A program made the translations under genes and the position numbers. This document shows positions 19,027-31,847 of a stretch of DNA of 54,313 bases, in pieces (the stretch's first letter is position 1; each line of letters opens with the position of its first letter). Under the pieces are notes generated by a model, which saw only the letters and a program-made list of their open reading frames with translations, did not search any database and had not been told where the DNA came from. Location: assembly GCA_001931875.2 (NCBI GenBank), contig MSJH02000495.1, positions 1 to 54,313 of the forward strand. Reading direction: 5' to 3'. Source of the DNA: Byssochlamys sp. IMV 00236 (Eukaryota > Ascomycota > Eurotiomycetes > Eurotiales > Thermoascaceae).

Positions 19027-21095
19027 ATGCCTCAGTCAAATGTAAAGCAGTGGGATGCCACAACTCCAGTTTCCTTAGATGGTCCAAGCGATTATGAATT
19101 AAAGCTTACGGATGACCTAGGAAAAGCACTGATTGAGTATGATTTATTTGAAACTGCCAATGAATCAAGCAAGAGGTAAAGCAATCACATGACTGTTTAT
19201 ATGAAATTTTTGGCTTACCTCATCGTGCTTCATTTTAGATCTCAAGTGCTGAAAAAGTTGGATGAAGTAGCAAAAGAATTTGTTTACAAAGTGAGCAGAT
19301 TACAGGGAATGCCAGAAGAAGAAGCTAAGGGTGCAGGAGTAAAAATATTTACGTTTGGAAGTTATCAACTGGGTGTACATGGAGCAGGTAAACATTAAAT
19401 ATCGCCAATAGGGTACATGAATATAACTATGTATACGATAGATGCAGACATTGATACATTATGTGTATTCCCTCAGCATATCACTAGAGATCACTTTTTT
19501 ACAATCATGTATGATATGCTGAACCAGATACCCGAGGTGTCTGAGCTTACGGTAATGGATTTATCAATTAAAGAGAGAGAAAGCAAGGGGAACTCATTGG
19601 TTATCTATAGGCTGTTGTTGAAGCATATGTGCCCGTCATAAAGATGCACTTTGAAGGAATTCCGGTAAGTTTTGGGTTATACAAACAAAATACAGTGCCT
19701 CATCGGCCCTTTGTTATAGATTGATTTTGTATGTGCTCGTCTATGTTTACCAAGTATACCAAAAGACCTTGATCTATCGGATAATCAACTGTTGATCGGA
19801 ATGGACGAGAAATGCATCCGAAGTGTAAATGGAGCCCGTGTGACGAACGAGATATTACGACTTGTCCCAAATGTGCCCACATTCAGAGAAGCATTACGGG
19901 CTATCAAGTTATGGGCAAAGCAAAGGAGCATTTATTCCAATATCATGGGGTTTCTAGGTGGTGTGGCCTGGGCAATGTTGGTGGCTAAAGTATGTCAAAT
20001 GTATCCAAAGGCATGTGCATCAGTAATTGTGTCCCGATTCTTTCATATTATGGCTAATTGGAAATGGCCACAACCTGTGTTTTTAAAGCCAATGGAAGAA
20101 GGTTCCGTTCCGACAAGACAGTGGAACCCGGATGTAAGAAGCAAGCATAAACAAGCTGCAATTTCAAAAGTAACACCAATTTAACAGACAGTCCAACTAG
20201 GTCTATCCTGCAGACAGGGCACATCGAATGCCAATCATTACCCCTGTCTTCCCTTCTATGTGTGCCACCCATAATGTGACGGATTCTACAAAAAAGATCA
20301 TGATGGATGAATTTCTTAGAGCAAGCCAAATAGTTGATAGTATAATGACAGGCGCCCGTCCATGGAAGGACTTGTTTCAACCCATAGACTTTTTTTGTAT
20401 GTATAATCATTATTTACAAATAACCGCAAGTTCAAAATCTCACAAGACACAATTACAATGGGCTGGACTGATAGAATCTAAAATTAGACAATTAGTACTG
20501 CAATTAGAGCTACTAGAGCCACTAGAACTTGCGCATTCATTTATGCATGGTATCGAAAAAGTACACTATTGTCTATCAAAAGAAGAACAGTGGTACATTG
20601 CATACGGTCATTCAATAGATGGTAGGTCGTTTCCTATGGACAGTACCTTGACTAGAAAAGATTATGTGCGGAAAATGAGGTTGACGATAGAGCAAGAAAG
20701 ATCAATGACTCCTTTGTATACAACCACCTTTTACGTTGGGTTAAAATTCAAGAGTGTAAAAGGTAAAACAAAAGATAAAAGAATCAAAGAACAAGATTTA
20801 ATCATCATATATCAGATTCGCCTACGACCAATAGAAAGCTTGATCTCATCTGGCCAAAAAGAGAATTTTTAAAGATGGCAAAGATTTGGGATAAGTTCAA
20901 TCCTGAGACAATGGGTATTGCTTTAAGACATATCAAGTCTTCTACTTTACCCTCAGAGCTAAAAGGAGCCTTAAAGCAAGAATATATCAAGGTGAGTCAT
21001 TGTGTAATCCTTCAAATACATCCATCTAACATTTAATTCAGTCAGTTGCGTCACCCATTGCTGTTGTAGAAACACCAAAGAGTGAACAATTATGA
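19027..21095 (+). CDS. PAP1: Nuclear poly(A) polymerase
   Basis: Eight exons: 19027-19175, 19239-19387, 19442-19551, 19611-19664, 19720-20133, 20201-20762, 20816-20991 and 21042-21095; 555 aa, close to yeast Pap1. The enzyme adds poly(A) tails to cleaved pre-mRNAs. The nucleotidyltransferase motif FGSYQLGVHGADADID spans intron 2 and supplies catalytic D102 and D104; the third aspartate is D156 in IDFVCARL, at the start of exon 5. The central domain block WNPDVYPADRAHRMPIITP spans intron 5, and the C-terminal RNA-binding domain includes KLDLIWPKREFLKMAKIW. The tail is short (ends PKSEQL), lacking the long Ser/Thr-rich extension of vertebrate enzymes. Confidence 0.95.
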
Positions 21096-21210
21096 TAATC
21101 AATAAAAGGGAGGGAAAGAGCAGGCCTTATCCCCTTTTAGAATAAAAATTGTAGTTATAAAAGATAATTTCTCATATTCTTCAGTTGAGCACATTAGTTT
21201 TTAAACATGT

Positions 21211-21212
<2 letters not shown>

Positions 21213-21250
<38 letters not shown>
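21213..21250. repeat. Poly-T tract, 38 nt
   Basis: Uninterrupted run of T downstream of PAP1; length may be inexact for technical reasons. It marks the start of a 5.7-kb gene-poor stretch. 21251-21980 shows no gene. Confidence 0.9.
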
Positions 21251-21989
21251 CCACGAAAATAACAAAGACAAGACAGGGTGGTGTTAAGGGCTTGAAGATT
21301 GATCTACAGAGAATAGGACTTACGAGGTAAGAGTGAGACGATTGGCGGTAGGTACAGATGAATAGAGAAAAGGGGAATAGGCGGATAGCCTAAGGACAAT
21401 AAGAATAATGTGATAATCGATGAAAGCTTTTATTAAATAAAAATAAATGAGGGTATTTATATAAAATTAGAAGAAATGTAATGTGATAAAAAATCAGCTT
21501 GAATTATTGAGGTGCTAATATTATGCATGAGTATATAATGAATCATGACACAAAAAGTACAACTGAGAGATGAACCACCTGAACCCACTCTTCAATTTCG
21601 TAAGGATATGTGCCAAATATGAAAATATAGAGCAAGAGCCCATCTTTTGGTAGTGAAGATACAGAAGGAAGCCTTTTTTTTTGTATTCTCAATAGATCGT
21701 TAACGCACTTAGGTGAAGATCTACTATACAAGAAATACGCTCCCGTCAATGAAAAGAGCTTGATGATATAATACTTAATATGTGAGGTTATATAGTGGTT
21801 ATTACCTCAAACTGCTTCATAATGATGCATATTAAGAAATCATTAAACTGTTGTTTCCTTGGATTATCAGAGACAAAGAAAAGTATGTCAGGTGGATATA
21901 TATTATTAAGATTAAAGAACAAAAAGCCAAAGTGTTGGAGTAACAAAATGAAGTTTTTATTAGAGTAAGCAATAGTTTGGTTTCCAAAG

Positions 21990-22200
21990 AGAGAGAGTTT
22001 TGAATAAGTATAGATTTTTCTTTTGATAGCCAAGTTTAGGGAGCAAGTAGAGATTTTTTGTTCTTGATAGCTAAACAGAGAGATTTTTTCTTTTTTTTTT
22101 TGAGAGCCAAGTAGATAATTTTTTCTTTTGATAGCCAAGCTTACAGAGCAAGCAGATGATTTTCTTTTTGATAACCAAAATAGAGAGCAAATAGCTTTTC
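21990..22200. repeat. Degenerate minisatellite (units containing TTGATAGCCAAG)
   Basis: Five or so imperfect units of roughly 35-50 bp, each with TTTTTCTTTTGATAGCCAAG-like sequence followed by an AGAGCAAGTAGA-like segment (visible near 22018, 22065, 22105, 22128, 22170). A minus-strand frame (21788-22270) is only the translation of this repeat. Confidence 0.6.
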
Positions 22201-23958
22201 TTTTTCTTTTTCTTTTCCAGAAGGCCACATTAACCCTGTCTGTCAACCCAAGACTGCCACTAGATGCCATCGACCGACTGCTGCCCCTAATAATTACTAA
22301 GCGCTATCGTTCTGAAACAATACTCAAGACTCAATCTCAAGGGGACAAGGGAACAAGGGAACAAGGGAAATCTCAGAGCTTCAACGTACAAAGAGTGCAC
22401 TTCTAAGTACCTAGGGCGAATCAAAGGAGATTACGTCTTTCATTAGGGACAACAGCAGAACGATGCCAACAGTAGCTTGCGTCAAGGGTTACCCAGCATA
22501 GAGAAGCAGTGACCTGTCTGGTTAGTTTTTTTTTTTTTTTTCTTTCTTGTAGCATATGTTGGCATAGTTTGGACTAGTAGATCCATGGCGTCTTTTGAGG
22601 TTTCAAGGCTTGATTATATACTTACTCCAGAGCAATATTCATTAGCAGCAGACATTGATAGACAGGAGTAAAGTTTTTTAGGGACTTTTCGACATTGATA
22701 AGCATGAGACAGGCATTCACTAGCATTTTCAGGCACTGATGGTCATTTGTAGATATTGATAAGCATCTGAGTATTTGTTTGATTGTTTGATTGTTTGAGC
22801 GTATTGATAAGCATTAACAAGTATTTTTTTTAAGCATTAGCGAGTAGCAGAGGTTTCTTTAAGGAGAGGTCATTATGATAGAGTAAGATGTATCAAGAAC
22901 CATGAAATAGGGTCAGCAAAAGCGTATTTTCTAAGCGATAGCATTAGTTATATGTACTTTGAGATCGCCCAGACGCTGTTATACCTTTTCAACATAAGGA
23001 ATAATAGAATAATAAAAGTATAGGAGAATTTTTAAAAGAGATAAAGGATGAAGAAAAAAAAGGAAAAAGGGGAAAAGAATGATAGTCTCTTTTATAGTTT
23101 TTTATTTACGTGAATCATGTTATTTAGGCTGAAAATAAATGACTCATTCCTCCTTTCTCCAATAATGTATGAATAAATAAATAGCTCATTTTCTATCTTA
23201 TCCATATTAGAACATATCCGAGCATCCGAACGCCTCCTCCCCTTTTTTTGCATATTTTTTTCTCACCTCCTTTTTTTTCTGATGCCGCTTGTTTACATAA
23301 AGTTGGCTTCGCACAAACACATACATACACATGTAATTTTTTTTTTCATTATGAGTGCTACACTTTTCTCATTTCCAATACGCATTTTTCTATTTTTCTG
23401 ATCGTTTTCTTTGAGAATGAATAAAAAATGTAAGATGAGAATTAAATGTACAAAGGAAAAGTTTGAGAAGGGGACGGCAGCTGATAGTAAACAAAAAAAT
23501 AAGGCTTTTCTCAAATAGCACTAGACTGCCGATTCTGTGGAGCACACACAATTGATTTCATTACAGCTGTTATTTGTCAAATTAAAAGAAGTCAAATCAT
23601 GATTGATCTATTTGGTTAGCCACTATGACTTGTTTCATAAAAGTAGTAATGCATTTTTTTTTTTTTTTGCTAAGAACCAAAATCAAATTACCCTAGCCTT
23701 CATGTATCAAAATCTGTTTATCAAGAATGAAACATAAATGATTGAGTTGCTGGCTTAGAAAAGCATAAGAGTGTATAATGTTTTTATTTTTATTTTTAGT
23801 GCACATGAAAAAAGGTAAAAGGTAAAATGTTCATCCTCTATTCCCTGTTGTTATATCCCTATCCTTTTTCCTTCTGCTTGTGAAATGTAGATTATCATTA
23901 ACGACGATTGTGATTGTGATAGATTTAATAACTATACGTACATTTTTATAGTAAAGCA
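22201..23958. other. Gene-poor region with short degenerate repeats
   Basis: Contains a short plus-strand frame at 22585-22671 (MASFEVSRLDYILTPEQYS...) with no further support, and a run of loosely repeated ATTGATAAGCAT words between 22690 and 22830 mixed with TTGTTTGA triplication near 22776. 22870-23958 is AT-rich with homopolymers; no gene recognised. Confidence 0.4.
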
Positions 23959-24389
23959 ATGGACCTTCCAAGCCTGCATAAACTATTTCAAATGGCGCTC
24001 GAAACAGGATGGATTGCTAAGGTACGCAACATACTTTATATAGTCCCTTATTGTCATGGATACTCGTCTATCATGAATGAGAGGCATTATCAAATATATG
24101 GCTTATTGGGTGATGAGAAAGGGGGTTTATCAAAATGAAAAAAAAAAAAATATGAATACGTGAATGTCAAAAGGATAAAAGAATAAACCTTATATGGAAT
24201 AAAATAGTAGAGAGGAACAATGTGATGGCAGAGCAGTTCACCTCTGTAATAACGAATGTTGCCATTTAGTTGATCAAGTGTAGCCTTTACTTTGTCGACC
24301 GCCCTATAGTTAATACTGTCAAGGATACTTTACTTGTAAACACAACAGTGCATGCATTTGACATTTATTTTATTCATAATCAAGTTTAA
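23959..24389 (+). CDS. Possible two-exon small gene, 60 aa (tentative)
   Basis: An ATG-initiated exon (23959-24021, MDLPSLHKLFQMALETGWIA-K) ends at a fair donor (AAG/GTACGC). An acceptor at 24269 (GCCATTTAG) opens a phase-matched 40-codon exon beginning LIKCSLYFVDRPIVNTVKDT and ending at TAA. The 248-bp intron is far longer than others in the window, and I know no family. It could be chance or the broken 5' end of a gene. Confidence 0.22.
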
Positions 24390-26859
24390 GGTTGGTTCAT
24401 TTCATTAAAGGGAAAAGGCGTTCTAATCGAAAGCTCAATCTCATTTGTTTTGTTTTATCTTTATTATCAGCAACATAGGTTTAAATACAACAAAGACAGA
24501 TTGCAGGTACATAATATTTGTTGACCACCTTTTGGTGTACAGGCGTATTCAGCTTGACTTGAGGCAGCTTGTATGATGTAGATTACCTTTTGGCACAAAG
24601 TTTCTTGTATTGACCATGGTGACGATTTGATATTTAAGCTTCAGAAAGTGAGACAGATGCCACTGTTTTGAGATCAGAGCCAACTCTAAGCAGATTCCAT
24701 TATTCTTCCAGTTCTTCCATTTCATAATTGTATAAGATCCCATTGTCTGTTTCTTTGATTGATCTACTCAAAAGCTACATGTTAATATTTTACAATCACA
24801 CATATATTTTCAAGATCAAACTGTGCTTTAAGCCATATGTTCATCCATTTGTTGTTATCCAAGAGTACTGTTGAGCTTTGTTCCCTTTACATGCAGTGTA
24901 CTGGTACTAGGACCTGGTCATGTAAACCCTCTAAGGGGATCAGATTCATCAAGCTATATGGGAATTGATTAAAGCACACTAGAGTTGTGTAGACAACCTA
25001 GAAGACCATAGTTGATCTGTACTAGTGATAGTCCATGGACAACGCCTCAATGCATGTGTTAGACCCTGTAGAAGACACAATCGACCTCCCTAAAGTGAAT
25101 CCACGAACCGTACACGAGACTAACGTAGATATTCGAAAAGGTCGCTGGCCTATTGATGGATGAGCATCCATGAACAACACGTTTGTTCAGTCATCAACGT
25201 ATGAGCATATTTAATTAGGTTTATAAAAAAAAAGTATGAGAGAAAGAAAAGAAAAGACTAAAAAGAGGAGAAGAATAGATTTATTCACATGCTTCCTTTT
25301 TATTTTTTGCGTGCAACCATTTTGAAATCTTTATGCTAATATTTTTCACTTTTGGCTTAAATTTCTCTTAACGGGTTTTACTTCTTTATCCAAACACGCT
25401 TGATTCTCTTTGGAATGCAGCTGAAGAGTCTCTAATAGAGTTTTTTTTATGTGTTTTATATCGTTCTTTTTTCATATTTTCTTTTTTGAAAAGGGTAACA
25501 TAAAAAAAACGCATCAAGAACCACAGCTTTTTACCATTAACAGTCTCTTGTGCAAAAATACAAGCAATGAAATTACTATTGATAGTTTATGGATCAAAAT
25601 GTTTTTAGATATCAATGTCTTTTTTCTTTGAAGTAAAGATAAATGCAACCTGCGTCTATTTTAAGTTCGGGATAGTGCGCTTTTTTTGTACCATCCTATG
25701 GATGCCCATGTTTAACTGTACTAGGAGTTGATGCCTTGGCTGGAGTCACAGGGGTACACTCAGCTATCCACATGTGGGCGATCATCATCTTACACACACT
25801 GCCGCTTGGGCCTTTCTCTTTTCTATTGATGATCCGGCTTCCTTTTACCTGAACAAGCTCTCACATAAGTTCTCTCCAAAGCCATCAGCGATATTTGTCA
25901 GATGAAAGCAATGGTGGATAGTCATTATAGGGCCATGAATACCTTAACTACAAACTACACATCCAACCACTTCTTCAAGATATTGATCAAAGGCCCTTTC
26001 ATTCTCTGGTTCTCGTCTTGACAAAGATTCATATAATTCATATAATCCAGACGCTTCTTATGACCATTTGCCTAGCAAAGCTCAATTTTTTTCCCCTCTC
26101 TGTTTCTCGTAGCTCTGATTTTTTTGGTCTGCCAATTTCGCGCTTGTAGGCTCTTTTTGTGTTCTCATATTTTTTCTCCTTCAAATTGTAGCCATCTACT
26201 AATTCAACAAATACAATAATTCCAACGACAAAAAAGGACGTATAAAGAATGCTTATATTTCCAAATGAATTTTGCTATAACGGAAGAAGAAGGTTTTCTT
26301 CAAAGTATATGCTTTCATGTACGTAATTACATGTCAATGGAAAAGAAGACGTAAAACTATAGGAGATTAAAGTCTTCCAGTTTATCACTAATGGTGGACG
26401 AAGCTGTAGAGAATTTTCCATCACTCCGAGGAAAGATATTCCAGCATTAAGGGAATTAACCAAAGAAAAGGACTTATAGGCATTCCTTATCAAAAACACA
26501 GTTCTAGCTTTTCAGCGCCAACAAAACCCAGGTGTATCTATTTTTTTGTGCACAGTCTGCTCACAACGAGAAATAGCGCTTTTCTTGAATAGTGTCGGGG
26601 AGCTGACAAACATTTTCAATAAACTGTACTCAAGTGTTTAAATATACTACTAAGGCTTGACCTCTTCATTGTGCTTACATAATGCTTGCCTGTTTCGTTT
26701 CATGGACTGGAACACAAAAGAGTACCAAAATATGCAATCTATTGAGAAAATGTGACAAACTAGAACAAATATGAGTGCGACCAATAAAAAAAAACTAATA
26801 AAAAAGTACCTTTCCGTTCACGTGTTTTACTCTCGTTTTATTTATTTTGCTTTTGACGG
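24390..26859. other. Gene-poor region with probable decayed element fragments
   Basis: No intact gene. Three stretches look less random than the surrounding AT-rich DNA: a minus frame at 24549-24743, a plus frame at 25035-25163 beginning MDNASMHVLDPVEDTIDL, and 25700-25860, where a plus frame reads VLGVDALAGVTGVHSAIHMW. All are short and interrupted, as expected of old transposon remains, but I cannot name the family. 26100-26850 shows nothing. Confidence 0.35.
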
Positions 26860-28399
26860 ATGGATGGGTCAACAGATGAACTAGTAAAAGAGCTCTTTCC
26901 TGGCATAGCAACTGAATTACATATGCTGACTGGTAAATCAACAGTTTGTTGCTCTTGACAACGTTTTTGTATTCACACTTTATAGCCGTTCAGCTTATTC
27001 ACAGTGCAAAAGCTAATGATGAAGACTCTCAAAGGATGGCAAAACGAGCGTTAAAATACCTGCGAATAAAAGCTGCAAAAGTATAAATGTAGAATACTAT
27101 AATGCTCGATTGATTTTGTTTATACTAACATTCTCTTTTATTGGTCATCTACTTTATTCCTATAGGGCGATATTGAAGCCAAAATAAAGTTAAGCACTCT
27201 ACTCGAAAGACAACCAGAGGAAGCTAGCCTATGGGCAAGAAGCATATTTGATAGAAAACTATCAGCAGCTGTTGCATCTTGTGCGTCTCAGATAATCAAT
27301 ACAACTGAAGAAGAGAACCAAGAAGAATCTCTTTTAGATCAAATGATGAAAAAAGCCGAACAGGAAATAGCAGAGGATGACAAAAAGGCAAAGAAGGCAA
27401 TAAGAAATACATGCTATTTACTTGGTATCCTACTAGTCGATGGCATGGGTAGTGTCAAGCAAGATGTATCCTGTGGTTTAAAGTATCTGACAAAAGCATC
27501 TGAAATGAAGCATGATGCTGCTGGATTAGAACTTGCTAGGGTCCTAGGAGACCCATTTAAATATCCTAAACAATACGATATAGAAAAGAGTTTGGCTCTT
27601 TATGAGTCTGTGATTGAACAACGCAAGAATCAGCCTAACCAAAAGGCCCTGATTGACCTTGCCCGTGTTTACTATGAGGGCAGTGAGAGCGTACCTAGAG
27701 ATGTTGAAAAAGCGTACAAATATGCTCGACGAGTAGCAGAGACCACGGGTGAACAGTATTGTCAGTTCATTGTGGGCGATGTCTTGTTAAATCCACAAAC
27801 ATCTCTTGTAAAACAAGATGCAAGACAGGCCGTCTTTTGGCTAACCCAATCAGCCGAACAGGGATTTCCTTTGGCTATCGAGACATTGTCAAGATTGTAT
27901 TTTGAAGGAAACGTAAAAGGCATAAAGCAAGATTATGAGCAGGCTCATTTTTGGTGCATCAAAGGAGATGATCTTTGGCCGTCTGGATTAGGATACTGTC
28001 AAACGTGTCTTGGTGATATGTACAGAGAAGGATTAGGCGTGCCCAAGGATGTCCTACGGTCATTTGAATATTATCAAAAGGCAGCAAGTCAACAAGATGC
28101 ACCTCAAAACTATGCAAGATATATGTTGGGCGAAATGTAAGTTCTCTTATTCTGTTTTACTTGTGTTTTAAGCTCTCTTGTGTAGGTTTTTTAATTCAAA
28201 TGGATGGAAACATGACCTTGACCTTGCTGAGGAGTATTACAAGATGGCTGCTAGTGAAAACTATGAACCTGCATGTAAACGATTAAGTGAGATCAACTCG
28301 TTGCGCCAAGAGAAACAAAAGCAAAGATACACGGAGAAACGGAATACGTGGAAGATATGGTCTATCTTTACTGGTCGTAGGAAGCAGACGGCTAACTAA
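26860..28399 (+). CDS. SEL1-like repeat (TPR-related) protein, 450 aa
   Basis: Four exons (26860-26932, 26986-27080, 27166-28136, 28186-28399). The start is the first of two overlapping ATGs (MDGSTDELVKELF). The body is an alpha-solenoid of SEL1 repeats of about 36 residues; clear units include LIDLARVYYEGSESVPRDVE, AIETLSRLYFEGNVKGIKQD, CLGDMYREGLGVPKDVLRSF and the last one across intron 3 (ARYMLGEM/FFNSNGWKHDLDL). SEL1 solenoids act as scaffolds in ER-associated degradation, chitin synthase activation and signalling; which applies is unknown. The basic C-terminal tail (TGRRKQTAN) carries no membrane segment, so it is not a Hrd3-type ER protein. Splices keep frame throughout. Confidence 0.88.
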
Positions 28400-28951
28400 T
28401 CATTACACCACTAGAAGATACACAAAACAGCATACATCATAAAATTATAATTAATACTATTGGAAAATATACAACATGAATAGATATCCATACATTATCC
28501 CATGTATACAAACAAATGCATACATACACGCACACGCACACACACACACACACACCAACACACGCATACAATCAGTATCTTCACCGACCATTGAACAGAT
28601 TAAATTATTTCTTAAATACAAATAAAAAGAATAAGTGAATGAATGCAATATATACATTTGATGCATCTCAGGGATGCACTACTATAGTACTTTATATCCC
28701 TTATGAATGATTACAATTGTTTGCTTTAATGATGAATGGTCAGCTTGCGCCTTTTGAAATGCGGGAAAAGAACTTTAGATATAAGGATTCGATGTAGACC
28801 TTGGTTAACTGGTTACAAGCGTCTCATTTTAGATTAAAACATTGTAGCTAGTTACATTACGTAATATCTTTCCTCATCAGTTAATAAACACGAAGATAAA
28901 TATTCTTGCAAAATAAAAATAAAATAAAATATATACACACGTATCTTTATT
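28400..28951. other. Convergent 3' region with a CA microsatellite
   Basis: Between the SEL1-repeat gene (+) and the dehydrogenase (-). An (AC)n tract with CGCAC interruptions lies at about 28525-28560. No gene seen. Confidence 0.6.
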
Positions 28952-29895
28952 TTAAATGGCAGTATAACCACCATCAACAAACAGTTCTGTGCCTGTAACG
29001 TAACTGCTTGCATCACTAGCCAAGAAGACAACTGCACCCTTTAATTCTGAAGCTTCACCAATACGTCCCATAGGAGTTGATTCCAACCAAGTCTTTTCCC
29101 AATCTGGATTTTCCTTGTTTGTGTTGTCAAGCAAATCAGTCTTCATATATCCAGGACAAATAGCGTTGACACGAATACCCCTCTTTGCCCATTCAACAGC
29201 CAAGCACTTGGTCAGCATGCTGACTGCGCTCTTTGTTGTGTTGTACTATGGTAATAAGATGAGTATAATTATATATATTAAAATAGGAAAAACTTACAGC
29301 GCATTGAAGTTGGGGACGGTTGACGATGGTACCTGAGATAGAAGATGTGATGATGATACTTCCTTTACCCTTTTCGAGCATGTATTTCGAGACGGCTTGG
29401 ACACCATAGAATACACCATGAACATTGACATCAAATAGTTTATGCCATGTTTTCAAATCATAAGTCTACATATAACTTTAGAGACGTTGTCTATACACAC
29501 AGTATATCATATATTTACCTCTGCTGCACCTCCTGCATTAACACCAGCGTTTGCAATAAAGATGTCAACACTACCCATTTCTTTGACAATATTTTCAATG
29601 GCACTGCGAGTTTCGTCTGGGTTGGAAACATCAGCCTTGTAGGCCTTACAGAACACGTTGTATTCCTTTGCGATTTGAGCAGCCAAATCATGGGCTTTAT
29701 CGTTGGAGACATACATCAAAGCGACGTCAGCACCTGATTGAGCCAAGGCTTTACTCATTTCCAATCCTAATCCTCTGAAAACACGCGTTTTAGTATATAA
29801 TCATGGGTTGTAATCTCAACTTACCTGGCGCCACCTGTGACAATAGCCTTCTTGCCTTTTAAACTGAATTCGGGAAGTGTAGGGTAATCAGACAT
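28952..29895 (-). CDS. Short-chain dehydrogenase/reductase (mannitol dehydrogenase / sorbose reductase-like)
   Basis: Four exons (29895-29825, 29774-29519, 29465-29298, 29245-28952), 262 aa, the classical SDR length. Cofactor motif TGGARGLG at 20-27 crosses intron 1; NAGV; active-site Ser153 (ITSSISG), Tyr166 and Lys170 (YNTTK, first residues of exon 4); and the C-terminal SSYVTGTELFVDGGYTAI of the classical family. The N-terminus (MSDYPTLPEFSLKGKKAIVTGG) resembles fungal NADPH mannitol dehydrogenases and L-sorbose reductases; substrate assignment is inference. A TATA box (29954-29961) lies 59 bp upstream, hinting at strong or regulated expression. Confidence 0.9.
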
Positions 29896-29953
29896 GTTTA
29901 TAAATATATGACAAAAAGAAAAAAGGAAAAGAAAGACAAGGGAAAAATAGGAA

Positions 29954-29961
29954 TATTTATA
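29954..29961 (-). promoter_or_regulatory. TATA box of the short-chain dehydrogenase gene
   Basis: TATAAATA on the minus strand, 59 bp upstream of the ATG at 29895. Confidence 0.5.
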
Positions 29962-31757
29962 GGCAGAAAATATCCTTGTCTTAGTTTAGTTATTTCTCCT
30001 TTACCAAAGCAAGAAACAGTAGCACGTCGGAGAATTTCTTCACTTATGTCATTTTCCTGCGAGGCAAAAAAATTAGGTTGTACAGCAAACCCTTGGTAAC
30101 AAATTTGATCCTATATGATTTTGTATATTTCTATGATAAATGAGGCTTATTTAGGACAACATTATAAGATGGTAGTGATGATGCTTGTAAATAAAGAAGG
30201 GATATGTGTTTATACAATCATTTCTGTATCTGATTTCGGAATTTGAAATAAAATGAGACTTTTCTATACGCGTCTATTTACTGATACAGACGCGATAACA
30301 AAATGTAAATATAAGTGTAAAGTGTGTAAAAGCAAACAAGCAATGTCCTCTAATAGCTTTATATCAAGTTGTACCTTTTTTGATATAAGAAAAATGAAGT
30401 TTTATTCATAAGTGTCCCTCATCCTTTGCTTAAATACCCACGTCAAATTTAATCAGCATAAGGGGTCTCGATTATTGATGAAACAGAATTCAGATTGGCT
30501 CTTTCAGTAGTATATGAAAGCAAAGAACTTATGTTTTCGTGACTTTTGTAATTTCCAAAAATAGAATTACTATGAGAATAAACCGCACAACTCATAAATC
30601 TCTTTTAATTCACTCCAAGATCTTCTAAAACACAACAATCACCAATCCTTGCTTACTCGTGACTATAAAGTTTACTTTTATGGGGTCTTACATTATCTGT
30701 CTTTGCCATTGCTGGAATTGGTGAATGGTATAGTAGCGGTAGTAATACACCTTAATCTTCTCAACATTCCCTCAATGTGACAATCTTGTTTCAAGATCCA
30801 GCTGATACAATTATGAATGTATACATACTATTTCGAAAATAGTTGCCAAAAAGCCATACAGATGTTTTACAAGTAGAAACTTGTTGAAAAATGAATTTAT
30901 GAGTATAAGTTTAGACTCTTCTTTTTCACAAATGATAAAAGTTATATAATCAAATACCTACTTGGATATTGTATTGTGATATGTCTGTAAAGCATCTTTA
31001 AGTTTTATCAAGACTTCGTCTAAACTTAAATCTAATCCGCTGTGTGCATGATGATACATACTAGCTACAAAACACGCTTCTATCTTTTATGTTACACTAT
31101 TAGCAAATGAACACGATATTAAGCTGTCCTCGATAGACTGTATACAATTTACTATTTGTTCTTGTTCGTCGTCGCGAAATGTGGGTATGTAACTATGGGC
31201 ATATTATGCATCGTACTGCATCTATTGATTCTAATGGAAATACCCTAATATCTATCAAAGTAGACCACTTCTGTCCTGCCGCAGCAAGCAGATGGGTAGT
31301 GAATTAGTAATGGTGCCTTATAGTGACTATTAATCTTTCCATCGCTGTAGTAACATTTTAATGTTTCTTTGAGACAAATTTAACCAATAAGTATACCATG
31401 TACACGTGGATGCATCTTTAACCATAAGCCGTCCTAGTGTTTGTATGATAAACAAGTGTATGGGACTGCTTGTAGATGTAACTTCACCGATCTACCCTAC
31501 GTCATAATAATTACAAATTACTCCCAACTTTCACACGGCAAACTCAGTCCATTTTTATCATGCATAAATTGAAACGATGAAAGATAAACATTTGTGTGTG
31601 TGTGTGTACGCATAACATAGAAACAAACACTAGGCCTTAACAGGAAGTAGCACAATTGTAAGGGAAAAAGAGTCCAAAAAGAAACACGCTTTTTATCAAC
31701 GGAGGGGGGTTAGTGGCGAATAATGGCGAATATTGCGTAGTTACACCCTTTGTAGAT
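29962..31757. other. Long divergent intergenic region, no gene seen
   Basis: 1.8 kb between the dehydrogenase (-) and EGT1 (+). No frame longer than about 60 codons, no recognisable RNA gene; a GT microsatellite at about 31592-31607. Confidence 0.45.
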
Positions 31758-31767
31758 TATATAAATA
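31758..31767 (+). promoter_or_regulatory. TATA box of the EGT1 gene
   Basis: TATATAAATA 80 bp upstream of the ATG at 31848, followed by a C/T-rich leader. Confidence 0.55.
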
Positions 31768-31847
31768 GGCAAGGGTTTCTCATCAACATAAAACTTTAGC
31801 TTTCTTTCTTCTCTCTACTCTTTCAACAACTCTTCAACAGAATCAAA

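Noticed and set aside
21788..22270. Lys/Ser-rich minus-strand frame of 160 codons
   Set aside because: Covers the degenerate minisatellite and has no family or splice signals.
24549..24743. Minus-strand frame with KYQIVTMVN and, one frame over, TLCQK, recalling the zinc-ribbon end of TnpB/Fanzor proteins
   Set aside because: The resemblance needs an assumed frameshift and only a handful of residues match; none of the RuvC acidic residues can be placed.
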